Part shown: positions 6,066 through 14,249 of the stretch, piece by piece | Numbering within the stretch: the stretch's first letter is position 1 | Layout: the number at the start of each line of letters is the position of its first letter | From: Desulfobacca sp. | GTDB lineage: Bacteria > Desulfobacterota > Desulfobaccia > Desulfobaccales > Desulfobaccaceae | Length of the DNA stretch: 51,782 nt | Direction of reading: 5' to 3' | NCBI GenBank assembly: GCA_020725545.1 | Contig: DYEV01000028.1 | Span: forward strand, 1-51,782 | Position numbers and translations under genes: made by a program | Notes under the pieces: model-generated | The model's database searches: none | What the model was told of the DNA's origin: nothing | The model's input: only the letters and a program-made list of their open reading frames with translations

Positions 6066-9000
6066 GTGCTTTTCAGAATTGACCTCTGGAGCCGTTATGA
6101 ATTCCAGGGGACGCCCATTTATATCCGGGGGGATAAACCGGATTGGTTTGTCCCCAACGAGGCGGGGGAAAAGATTCTGCAGGAGCTGGCCAGAAATAGC
6201 CATCAAGGCCTGGATACGGCGGCCCGGCGGTTTTTGGCGCGGCTGCCCGACGAGCCAGTCCGGCCCTACCGGGGCCGGGCCGCACACTTGGCGAGCGAAC
6301 AATTACGGGAACTTTGGTTCCACATCACCAACCGCTGCAACCAGGCCTGCCGCCACTGTCTGTTTGCCTCCTCTCCGGCCCAGACGGCCGAACTCAGCGC
6401 CGACTGTATCCTGAAACTGGCCGCCCAAGCCCATGACCTGGGCTGCCGGGTCTTTGCTTTAACCGGCGGCGAGCCGTTGGTGCATCCCGCCTTCGAGGCC
6501 ATCGTGGACAATCTGTTGGGGTATGAAGCCACGCACGTCGTGGTCCTGACCAACGGCACCCTCCTGCCGCAGTACGCCCAGGCTCTGGGCCGTTGGCCCC
6601 GAAACCGGCTCCACCTGCAGATCAGCGTTGATGGTCTCGCGGCCAGCCATGACCTGCTGCGCGGGCAAGGCGCGTTCGCAGCTTTGCAGGCTAATTTGAA
6701 ATGGCTCAGGGAGCAGCATCGCACCTGCACCCTGGCCATGTGCGTCACTGCCGACAATGTGGTGGACATGCCTGCCTTGGTGGACTTTGCCGCTGCGCAA
6801 GGTGCCGCCAATCTCCATTTTTTATGGCATTTCCGGCGGGGGCGGGGTACTGCCAACCGTCTTGTCCCGCCTGGCGATATTTTCCCTTATTTTCTCCAGG
6901 CCGCACGGCGGGCCCAGGCGGCTGGCCTCAACATCGACAATCTGGAGGCCCTTAAGGCGCAGATCTTTGCCCCCAGCGGTACCAAACACGACGGCGCCGG
7001 CGGCGGTTGGGAATCGCTGGCCGTGGGGCCTGACGGCCGGCTATATCCCTCGCCGGCCTTGGTTGGGGTGGCGGCCCTGGCCAGTGATCTGTCTCCGGAC
7101 TTGGCCACCGCCTGGCGCCACAGCCCGATTCTGGTAAAAATCAGGGAGACCTCCGCCGCCCGGTTGAGCTCCCCCTGGCGTTTTCTGTTGGGTGGCGGTG
7201 ATCCGGATCACAGTTACTTTGCCGGTGGTGAATTGGTCGGCCAGGACCCTTACCTGCCCCTCTATGAGCAAGCGGCCCTCTGGCTCATCGCCCGGGAAGC
7301 CGCCGGTCAACCGGCGCAGAACGGCCAGCCGGGACTGCGCCTGAAGATGGGGGATATCCTGGTGAGCTGCGGGGCCCACGGCGAGGTGGCTCTGACCCAC
7401 AGCAACTGCCTGCTGACCGTGGCCAGCCCCGACAGCCGCGCCCATATCAAGGAATTTTATCAAACCACGGCGACATCCCCCCGCGAGGACATCCTCAACC
7501 CGGTTTGTTATCCGGCGGAGGTCATGGCCCACATTCCACCGCCCTACCGGTTCCGTGGTTATGGCTGCGGCAGCCCGGTCCTGGACGCCCAGCTGCGGGC
7601 CGGAGATACTGTCCTGGATCTGGGCTGCGGCACTGGTGTCGAGTGCTTCATCGCCGTACGCCTGGTAGGACCTCAGGGCCGCGTCATCGGCGTGGACATG
7701 CTGGAAACCATGTTGGAAAGAGCCGAACAGGGGGCTGCCGATGTGGCGGCCAATCTGGGGTACCGGAATCTGGAATTTATCAGAGGCTATCTGGAGGAGC
7801 TGCCGCTGCCAGCGGACTCCGTGACTGTGGTAGTGTCCAACTGCGTCATCAACCTCTCCAGCCACAAACGCCGTACTTTTGCGGAAATCTTTCGGGTTCT
7901 GCAACCCGGCGGCCGCTTGGTCATCGCCGATGTCGTCTGTGAATCGGAGCCGCCGCCGGCCATCAAGAACGACCCGGTCCTGCAGGGGGAATGTCTGGCC
8001 GGAGCCCTGACCCAACGGGATCTCTTCGGCCTCCTGGCCGAAACCGGGTTTGTAGCCGCCCGGGTTCTAAAACGCTTCCCTTATCGGGTGGTGCAAGGAC
8101 ATCGATTCTTCTCCCTGACCTATGCCGCCTATAAACCGGCCATCCAAGAGACCAGGCGGGTTATCTATCGCGGTCCCTTTGCGGCGGTCCTCACCGCCCA
8201 AGGCGATCTTTTGGAGGTGGGCCAGACCCGGGAAGTCGTTCCGGCCGAATGGCTGGCTGATCAGGAAGAGCTCTTCCTCCTGGACGAGGCCGGGGCCGTT
8301 GCCAATTTTGACCTGGCTCCGCCCGCCTGTTGCGCCGGGGCATCGACCCTCGCTTGCGAGACGCCGGCAGCAGATAATCTGGAGATGGCCGGAGCCGCGG
8401 GTGTTCCGGAAACCACGCCCCTGCCGGCAACGCGGCTCGCCTTACTTCGAGCCAACCCGGCCGATGAAACGGGCCCGGCTAAAAACGCCGTCGGCTGTTT
8501 AGTCTGCAGTGCCCCGGTTCATTATCTCACGGAGGAGGTACATCAGACCTGCGCCTTCTGTGGCTCCCGCAAGGCTGCCCAGGCCCTTTGCGCACAGGGG
8601 CATTTTATCTGCGACGCCTGTCATACCCAGGACGCAGTCGCCTTTCTGGAGCATATCTGTGAGGCGACCACCCTTACCGATATGATCCAGCTTCTCGCGG
8701 AGATCCGGCGGCATCCCAGCATACCGGTCCATGGCCCGGAGCACCACCTCATGGTGCCGGGCATCATCCTGGCCACATATCGGAACCTGGGCGGCCAGGT
8801 GCCTCGCACCATGCTCCACACCGCGTTGCGTCGCGGCCAGACCGTGCCGGGCGGCGCCTGCGCCTTTACCGGGGCCTGCGGTGCCGCCGCGGGGGTGGGT
8901 ATCGCCTTCAGCCTGCTCCTGGGCGCCAGTCCCGTAAAGGCCAGGGAACGCCAACAGGTCCAGCAGATCATCCAGGCGGTCATCCAGATCCAGGCCCGGT

Positions 9001-9167
9001 TCGCCGCGGCCCGCTGCTGCCAACGGGATAGCTGGCTGGCCTTACAGCAAGCCGCAAACTTGTCCAAAGATTATCTGCTTTTACCCCTGCAGGCGGAATT
9101 TCCCCTGCGCTGCCAGCAGGCCAGATTCAATCGGGAATGCCTGGGCAATACCTGCCCCTTGTGGTAA
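6066..9167 (+). CDS. Radical SAM / ArsM-like methyltransferase / Cys-rich DUF5714-like fusion protein
   Basis: This 1033-residue protein uses the GTG at 6066, preceded by AAGGAAAGGAAAGGAAG; a TTG at 6027 is possible but has no such site. The N-terminal part is a radical SAM domain with the cluster motif C91-x3-C95-x2-C98 and GGEP (~134-137); the SPASM-like stretch near 312-335 (VGPDGRLYPSP) has lost its cysteines. The middle part (~480-690) is a class I methyltransferase with DLGCGTG (~518-524). It matches arsenite methyltransferase ArsM, including the three arsenic-binding cysteines: YGCGSP (C501), SNCVINL (C593) and GECLAGAL (C643). The C-terminal ~220 residues hold CxxC pairs (811/814, 829/832, 849/852 with neighbours) and resemble DUF5714. 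Arsenic or other metalloid chemistry is inference; no ars regulator or pump is nearby. Confidence 0.85.
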   Translation: MLFRIDLWSRYEFQGTPIYIRGDKPDWFVPNEAGEKILQELARNSHQGLDTAARRFLARLPDEPVRPYRGRAAHLASEQLRELWFHITNRCNQACRHCLFASSPAQTAELSADCILKLAAQAHDLGCRVFALTGGEPLVHPAFEAIVDNLLGYEATHVVVLTNGTLLPQYAQALGRWPRNRLHLQISVDGLAASHDLLRGQGAFAALQANLKWLREQHRTCTLAMCVTADNVVDMPALVDFAAAQGAANLHFLWHFRRGRGTANRLVPPGDIFPYFLQAARRAQAAGLNIDNLEALKAQIFAPSGTKHDGAGGGWESLAVGPDGRLYPSPALVGVAALASDLSPDLATAWRHSPILVKIRETSAARLSSPWRFLLGGGDPDHSYFAGGELVGQDPYLPLYEQAALWLIAREAAGQPAQNGQPGLRLKMGDILVSCGAHGEVALTHSNCLLTVASPDSRAHIKEFYQTTATSPREDILNPVCYPAEVMAHIPPPYRFRGYGCGSPVLDAQLRAGDTVLDLGCGTGVECFIAVRLVGPQGRVIGVDMLETMLERAEQGAADVAANLGYRNLEFIRGYLEELPLPADSVTVVVSNCVINLSSHKRRTFAEIFRVLQPGGRLVIADVVCESEPPPAIKNDPVLQGECLAGALTQRDLFGLLAETGFVAARVLKRFPYRVVQGHRFFSLTYAAYKPAIQETRRVIYRGPFAAVLTAQGDLLEVGQTREVVPAEWLADQEELFLLDEAGAVANFDLAPPACCAGASTLACETPAADNLEMAGAAGVPETTPLPATRLALLRANPADETGPAKNAVGCLVCSAPVHYLTEEVHQTCAFCGSRKAAQALCAQGHFICDACHTQDAVAFLEHICEATTLTDMIQLLAEIRRHPSIPVHGPEHHLMVPGIILATYRNLGGQVPRTMLHTALRRGQTVPGGACAFTGACGAAAGVGIAFSLLLGASPVKARERQQVQQIIQAVIQIQARFAAARCCQRDSWLALQQAANLSKDYLLLPLQAEFPLRCQQARFNRECLGNTCPLW

Positions 9168-9208
9168 GATAAGTCAGGGGGCCAGGGATAAGTCAGGTCT
9201 TATCTTTT
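9166..9208 (+). terminator. Weak terminator-like inverted repeat after the fusion gene
   Basis: AAGATAAG (9166-9173) pairs with CTTATCTT (9199-9206), followed by TT, but the loop is 25 bases and AT pairs dominate the stem. A direct repeat ATAAGTCAGG occurs twice inside (9169-9178, 9188-9197). Function as a terminator is plausible but weak. Confidence 0.35.
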
Positions 9209-9265
9209 GCGGCTTTCGGCTTAATCCGGGAAACGGCCGAGCTCTTCACCAAACCAGAGGACGCG

Positions 9266-9297
9266 CGCCGGTAGGAATACCGGCGGGATGAATTGAT
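9266..9297 (+). repeat. Dispersed palindromic repeat with GGAA loop (single copy)
   Basis: CGCCGGTAGGAATACCGGCG (9266-9285) is a perfect 8-bp hairpin with a GGAA loop, followed by GATGAATTGA one base later. The same design, with GATGAACTGG after it, occurs in the three tandem units at 51675-51782 on the opposite strand, so this is one dispersed copy of that family. Confidence 0.7.
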
Positions 9298-9310
9298 TAT
9301 TCCTCTCATG

Positions 9311-9345
9311 CCTCTTGTTCCCAAGTTATACTTAGGAACAAGAGG
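9311..9345. repeat. 11-bp perfect inverted repeat upstream of gnd
   Basis: CCTCTTGTTCC (9311-9321) and GGAACAAGAGG (9335-9345) are perfectly complementary around a 13-base AT-rich loop. No T-run follows on either strand, so it is not a standard terminator. It could be a protein-binding site or an RNA hairpin. A 32-codon frame begins with ATG at 9352 behind AGGAG, but its peptide has no recognisable family. Confidence 0.45.
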
Positions 9346-9466
9346 AGAAGCATGAAAATTCGGCTTGGGCCGGGTGGCTGGCCAACGCCGGCAAGGAGGC
9401 CTGCGCCATCAACTGACTCCCAGCCACTCAGAACTATGAACAAGTAACGGTATTATCTTGGTAACC

Positions 9467-9494
9467 CGAAACTCGAAACTCGAAACTCGAAACT
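9467..9494 (+). repeat. Four tandem CGAAACT heptamers touching the gnd start codon
   Basis: Four exact copies of CGAAACT fill 9467-9494, ending one base before the gnd ATG at 9495. The repeat occupies the position where a ribosome-binding site would be expected, and none is visible there. A related run lies at 38821-38844. Confidence 0.9.
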
Positions 9495-10931
9495 ATGACC
9501 AGCAACACACCTGCCTGTGAGATTGGCTTAATCGGTTTGGGCACCATGGGCCGCAATCTGGCCCTGAACATCGCCGACCATGGCTTTGCCGTCGCGGTCT
9601 ACAACCGCACGGCAGACAAGACCCGGGAGTTCATGGCAGAGGTGGTGGGCAAGCCCATTGCCGCCGCTTATGATCTGGGGGAGTTTAGCCGCCGGCTGAA
9701 AAAGCCCCGGGCAGTACTCCTCTTGGTTGCAGCCGGACCGCCGGTGGATGCCATGATTACTGAACTCCAGCCGTATCTGGAGCCCGGCGATCTCATCATC
9801 GATGCCGGCAATTCCCACTTCCGGGATACGGACCGTCGGGGCCAGGAATTGGCCGCCGCCAGCCTCCTCTATATGGGGCTGGGGGTTTCTGGGGGAGAAG
9901 CCGGGGCCCGTTTCGGTCCCAGCCTCATGCCCGGCGGCCCTCCGGCAGGATACCAGCGGGTCGAACCCATCCTCAGGGCGGTGGCCGCCAAGGTCCGGGG
10001 CGAACCCTGCGTCGCCTATCTGGGGACCGGCTCGGCCGGCCACTACGTCAAGATGGTCCACAACGGCATTGAATATGGCCTGATGCAGCTTATCGCCGAA
10101 ACCTACGACCTGCTGAAGAACGGCCTGGGCCTGGAGAATGCAGATCTCCACCAGGTGTATACCCGCTGGCACCAGGCGGAGTTGGCATCCTATCTGGTCG
10201 AAATCACCGCCCAGATCATGAAAATTCGAGATGCGCAGACAGGCGGCTGGCTGTTGGACGTCATTGTAGACCGCGCCGGTGAGAAAGGCACCGGCATCTG
10301 GACCTCCCAGGAGGCCTTGGCTCTGCGGGTACCGATCCCCACCATTGATGCCGCCGTGAGCCAGCGGGCCTTGTCAGGGTTGCGGGAAGAACGCTCGGCG
10401 GCCAGCGCCGTCCTGCCCGGTCCGCCGGCCCGTCCCGCCGACCAGCCGGAGAATTTTATCGCCAAGGTCAAAAACGCCCTCCTGGCCGGCATGTTCATTA
10501 CCTTTGCCCAAGGTCTGGCCCTGCTGCGGCGGGCTTCCCGCCATTATGGCTATCAGGTGGACTTGGCGCAGGTAGCCAGGATTTGGCGGGGGGGGTGTAT
10601 TATCCGGGCCGCTATTCTGGACGATATTCGGACCGCGTATGGCCGCGATCCGGAGCTGGCCAATCTCCTCCTGGCGCCCAACCTCCGACCGGGGCTCTTG
10701 GCCATTCACCCTGATCTGCGGACAGTGGTGGCCGCGGCCGTGCTGGCCGGCATCCCCGTCCCCGGCTTGGCCGCCTCTCTGAGTTATTTTGACGCCTACC
10801 GCCGGGCTTGGCTCCCGGCCAATCTTATCCAGGCACAACGGGACTATTTCGGCGCCCACACCTATGAGCGGCTGGATGCTTCCGGCCGCTTCCATACCGA
10901 TTGGCAGAAGCTGGCCAGCCAAGACCAATAA
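9495..10931 (+). CDS. gnd: 6-phosphogluconate dehydrogenase (decarboxylating)
   Basis: This enzyme oxidatively decarboxylates 6-phosphogluconate to ribulose 5-phosphate with formation of NADPH (or NADH), in the oxidative pentose phosphate pathway in the cytosol. The 478 residues match the long form. The Rossmann motif GLIGLGTMG is at ~12-20, the substrate-binding stretch SGGEAGARFGPSLMPGG near 135-151, KMVHNGIEYG near 185-195, and the C-terminal signature NLIQAQRDYFGAHTYER is intact. The start codon is directly preceded by four CGAAACT repeats rather than a Shine-Dalgarno sequence, so initiation may be weak or repeat-sensitive. zwf follows after 47 bases on the same strand, and the two probably form an operon. 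Confidence 0.97.
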   Translation: MTSNTPACEIGLIGLGTMGRNLALNIADHGFAVAVYNRTADKTREFMAEVVGKPIAAAYDLGEFSRRLKKPRAVLLLVAAGPPVDAMITELQPYLEPGDLIIDAGNSHFRDTDRRGQELAAASLLYMGLGVSGGEAGARFGPSLMPGGPPAGYQRVEPILRAVAAKVRGEPCVAYLGTGSAGHYVKMVHNGIEYGLMQLIAETYDLLKNGLGLENADLHQVYTRWHQAELASYLVEITAQIMKIRDAQTGGWLLDVIVDRAGEKGTGIWTSQEALALRVPIPTIDAAVSQRALSGLREERSAASAVLPGPPARPADQPENFIAKVKNALLAGMFITFAQGLALLRRASRHYGYQVDLAQVARIWRGGCIIRAAILDDIRTAYGRDPELANLLLAPNLRPGLLAIHPDLRTVVAAAVLAGIPVPGLAASLSYFDAYRRAWLPANLIQAQRDYFGAHTYERLDASGRFHTDWQKLASQDQ

Positions 10932-10978
10932 CCGCTACAGGTTGCCGTCCTCAAACTCACGGTATCCAGGAGCTCCCC

Positions 10979-12559
10979 ATGAGTTCAATGCCAAGCCCGC
11001 TGAACCCGCCCGCCAAAGCCGTCGTCGACGGCACCGCCCCCGATCTGGGTCTGCCGGCCCAGGCCTGTCTCTTTGCCGGCGCTCTGGACCCCTGCACCAT
11101 CGTCATTTTCGGCGCTTCTGGCGACCTGACCTCCCGCAAACTGATGCCGGCCCTATACAATCTTTTTCTCAGCCAGGCCTGGCCCCAACCCTGCGGCGTC
11201 GTGGGGGTAGCCCGCACCCCCTGGCGGCGGGAAGAATTTCAAAACAAAATGCACGCCGCCGTTGCTTCCCAGAAGAATTATGACCCCCAAAAATGGCAGG
11301 AGTTTGCCCAGGGCTTGGCTTATTTTGCCATAGACTATGAGTCCCTGGCTGCTTTTCAGGGACTGCGCGCCTTTTTAGAGGAACTGGACGCCCGCCAGGG
11401 CACCGCCGGCAACCGCCTTTTTTATCTGGCCGTGCCGCCCTCCCTGTATCAGACCATCGGCCAGCAGCTGGGGCAGGTCGGGTTGGCACAGGAGCAGACC
11501 GGCGGCCAGGGTTGGGCCCGTATTGTCGTGGAAAAACCCTTTGGCCGCGATCTGGCCAGCGCCGTGGCCCTGAACGCCACCCTGCACCAGAGTTTCCAGG
11601 AGCAGCAGATCTTCCGCATCGACCATTACATGGCCAAGGAAACGGTTCAGAATATCTTGATCTGCCGCTTTGCCAACGCCATCTTTGAACCGCTCTGGAA
11701 CCGCAATTTCATCGACCGCGTGGGCATCATCGCCGCGGAAAAGATCGGCGTGGAGCACCGGGCCGGCTTTTATGAGCAGGCCGGCGTGCTCCGGGACATG
11801 TTCCAGAACCACATGATGCAGCTTTTGGCCCTCATCGCCATGGAACCGCCGGCCCGCTTTGTGGCCGAGCAGGTTCGTGATGAGAAGGTCAAGAGCTTCC
11901 GTTCGTTAAAACCGTTAGGCGGCCCTGATCTGGCCGCCAACCTGGTCCTGGGCCAATACGGCCCGGGGGTCATCGATGGGGCCAACGTGCCCGGCTACCG
12001 CCAGGAACCGGGCGTCAGCCCCGCTTCCTTGACCCCCACTTTTGCGGCCATGCGGCTCTTTATCGACAACTGGCGCTGGCGGGGCGTGCCCTTTTATCTG
12101 GCCTCCGGCAAACGCCTGCCCCAGAAGCTCACCCAACTCATCATCCACTTCAAAGAAGTGCCCCATTCCCTCTTTGACATGATCGGCTTGGAAGCCATTG
12201 CCCCCAACCGCCTTATTTTGGGCATCCAGCCCGAAGAGAAGATCACCCTGACCTTCCAGACCAAGAACCCGGGGGCCACCGTCTGCCTCCGGGAGGTCAC
12301 CATGGATTTCCATTATTACCAAAATTACCATGGTCCCATCATGGATGCCTATGAAAAAACCCTCATCGACGTCATGCAGGGGGACCAGATGCTTTTTTGG
12401 CGGCAGGACGGCGTTGAGGTGTGCTGGTCTTTTTTCAGCCCGGTGATCGAGGCCTGCGAAAGCTGCGCCATCCCGGAGGAGTTTATTCACTCCTACGCCG
12501 CCGGCACTTGGGGACCGACCACAGCGCAGACCATGATGAATCGTCTGGCCGCGCTTTAA
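10979..12559 (+). CDS. zwf: Glucose-6-phosphate 1-dehydrogenase
   Basis: This enzyme oxidises glucose 6-phosphate to 6-phosphogluconolactone, the first step of the oxidative pentose phosphate pathway, feeding gnd upstream after lactone hydrolysis. The 526-residue protein has the coenzyme motif GASGDLTSRKL (~43-53), EKPFGRDL and the active-site peptide RIDHYMAKE, where the usual HYLGKE has L-to-M and G-to-A changes. A frame extends further upstream to 10901, overlapping gnd, but AGGAG stands about 8 bases before the ATG at 10979, so I use that start. The first ~40 residues are Pro/Ala-rich and precede the catalytic core. No lactonase gene (pgl) lies beside it. Confidence 0.97.
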   Translation: MSSMPSPLNPPAKAVVDGTAPDLGLPAQACLFAGALDPCTIVIFGASGDLTSRKLMPALYNLFLSQAWPQPCGVVGVARTPWRREEFQNKMHAAVASQKNYDPQKWQEFAQGLAYFAIDYESLAAFQGLRAFLEELDARQGTAGNRLFYLAVPPSLYQTIGQQLGQVGLAQEQTGGQGWARIVVEKPFGRDLASAVALNATLHQSFQEQQIFRIDHYMAKETVQNILICRFANAIFEPLWNRNFIDRVGIIAAEKIGVEHRAGFYEQAGVLRDMFQNHMMQLLALIAMEPPARFVAEQVRDEKVKSFRSLKPLGGPDLAANLVLGQYGPGVIDGANVPGYRQEPGVSPASLTPTFAAMRLFIDNWRWRGVPFYLASGKRLPQKLTQLIIHFKEVPHSLFDMIGLEAIAPNRLILGIQPEEKITLTFQTKNPGATVCLREVTMDFHYYQNYHGPIMDAYEKTLIDVMQGDQMLFWRQDGVEVCWSFFSPVIEACESCAIPEEFIHSYAAGTWGPTTAQTMMNRLAAL

Positions 12560-12681
12560 CAAGCCGTTGACAAGATACTTCTCATGTCCTGCAGGGGGGA
12601 GAAAAACACTTCTTCCTGCTCGGTGGCGTGGCCAAAAGGTCTGGTTGGGGCTGAAGAAGGGAGAGAGAGGATAGGGGGTAG

Positions 12682-12729
12682 AGGGCTGTGGCCCTTGGCT
12701 ACCTTTCCACAAAGCCCTTTTTCGACAAC
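12682..12729. repeat. Imperfect intergenic hairpin, GGGTTTTGTGG-type family
   Basis: AGGGCTGTGG (12682-12691) pairs with CCACAAAGCCCT (12707-12718) with a two-base bulge, between the convergent zwf and kinase genes. Similar GC-rich hairpins with related arms recur in other gaps of the window. It may serve as a terminator for either gene. Confidence 0.4.
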
Positions 12730-12732
12730 CTG

Positions 12733-13986
12733 TTAAAAATCGAGCCAGCGCGGCAGTAGGATCTGGACCGCCGTCCCGGTGTCGGGACTTGAGGTGAGGT
12801 ACATTTCTCCCTGATGGTCAGAGATGATGCGGTGCACCGTGGCCAGACCCATCCCGGTGCCCTGTGGTTTGGTGGAGAAAAACGGGTCAAAGATGTAGGG
12901 CTGATCTGCAGGGTCGATCCCGCTGCCGCTGTCTTGCAGCGAGATTTGCAGATGCGTGGGCGTCGACGCCACCGTTACGGCCAGAACCCCGCCAGCCACC
13001 ATGGCCTCTCGAGCATTATCCAGTAAATGCTGCAGGGCCAGACGCAGAAGACGTTCATCCACAAAGACGGACGGCAGGTCGGGCGCGATCTGACTCTCTA
13101 ACCGGATTCCTTGTTGCGCCAACGCCAGGGCATTGTCCTCCAAGAATTTTGCCAGCAATTCACCCACATTGGTCGGCTGCAGACGGGGTTCCGGCAAGCG
13201 GGTGAATTCCTCTATCTCTCTGACCATCCGGCTCAATTTTTCCAACTCCGCCAAGATGAGCCGGCAAATCTCCTGGATCTGGTCGCCGGCCGGCGCCAAC
13301 TTCTGCAGGCGATGCGTAAAGCCGCCGATAATCATAATGGGGTTGCGGACTTCGTGGGCCACACCTTGGGCAATTTTGGCCAAACCTGCCAGCCGTTCCG
13401 CCCGGATGAGCTTTTTTTCGGCAACCTTTAATTCCTCCTGCGTCAACACCAGCTTATCGTTGAGACGCTGGTAAAGCCCGGCGTTCTCCAAGGCAATGCC
13501 GATCTGATTCCCCAAAATGGTTAAGAATTCCAAATCAGGGGACCCGAAATGCCCCCCGTCCCTCTTGTTGAGCACTTCCAAAACGCCGATAAGGCGATCT
13601 TTGGCCTTGAGAGGCACGCACAGAATGGATTTGGTCTGGAAGCCGGAGCGGGCATCAAAGACCTGGGAAAATCGCGGGTCATGGGCAGTGTCGTTACAAA
13701 TCAAGGGTTTTTCGGTCTGGGCCACCCAACCGGCGATACCCTCGCCGATTTTCAGCCGCAGGCCCTGGAGTTGGGCCCCCCTGGGCCCCCGGGCCAGACG
13801 GAAGTAGAGTTCGCCGGTGCTCTTATCCACCGCAAAGATGGAACTGACTTCGGCCCCCAAAAACTGCTCCACACAGTTCAAGGCATTTTCCAGAACTTCT
13901 TCGATGTTTAAAGAGGAATTGATTAAGGTGGAGAGGTTGACGAGCAGTTCAATCTCGGTGCGAGAGGCGGGCGGGGAAACTTCCAT
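12733..13986 (-). CDS. GAF-domain sensor histidine kinase (soluble)
   Basis: This 417-residue protein has a GAF sensory domain at ~28-170, a short helical linker, and a kinase core. The phospho-acceptor is H211 in AHEVRNP, the N box has N324 (LLDNAREAM), G1 is DSGSGID (352-358), and the F and G2 boxes are DPFFSTKP and GTGMGL (376-381). No membrane segment or signal peptide is visible, so the signal is probably cytosolic, such as a small ligand or redox state. No response regulator or receiver domain is next to it, so its partner is unknown. It is transcribed convergently with zwf and lies downstream of alaS on the same strand. Confidence 0.93.
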   Translation of the reverse strand: MEVSPPASRTEIELLVNLSTLINSSLNIEEVLENALNCVEQFLGAEVSSIFAVDKSTGELYFRLARGPRGAQLQGLRLKIGEGIAGWVAQTEKPLICNDTAHDPRFSQVFDARSGFQTKSILCVPLKAKDRLIGVLEVLNKRDGGHFGSPDLEFLTILGNQIGIALENAGLYQRLNDKLVLTQEELKVAEKKLIRAERLAGLAKIAQGVAHEVRNPIMIIGGFTHRLQKLAPAGDQIQEICRLILAELEKLSRMVREIEEFTRLPEPRLQPTNVGELLAKFLEDNALALAQQGIRLESQIAPDLPSVFVDERLLRLALQHLLDNAREAMVAGGVLAVTVASTPTHLQISLQDSGSGIDPADQPYIFDPFFSTKPQGTGMGLATVHRIISDHQGEMYLTSSPDTGTAVQILLPRWLDF

Positions 13987-14148
13987 ATGGCCAGGAACTC
14001 CAGAAATAAAAGGGCCAAGATCTCAAGAGAGGTTGCGATGGCATCTGGATGAGGCCGGGGGCGTTGGCCGCCGCCTGCCAACCCTGCCGCACCGTCCCTT
14101 GGAGCTGAGGCAAGACCGGGGGCAACGCCTCGTTTGCTCTGTTTGGCA

Positions 14149-14220
14149 AGAGGTGGGTTTTGTGGGCGGGGGCCAGGAGGCGGCGTTCCCTGCCACCCGC
14201 CTTGCAACACACTTTGGCAA
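14149..14220. repeat. Imperfect intergenic hairpin, GGGTTTTGTGGG-type family
   Basis: GGGTTTTGTGGGCGGG begins at about 14155. GGCGGG (14165-14170) pairs with CCCGCC (14196-14201), and TTTGGCAATAAC closes the unit. It fills much of the 263-base gap between alaS and the histidine kinase, in which no gene was recognised. Confidence 0.35.
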
Positions 14221-14249
14221 TAACTTGAGACAGCCTCTGAGATGAGCCG

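Noticed and set aside
7041-8015. 324-codon minus-strand open frame
   Set aside because: Antisense to the methyltransferase part of the fusion gene, which shows strong motifs.
11915-12712. 265-codon minus-strand open frame
   Set aside because: Antisense to zwf; no recognisable motif.
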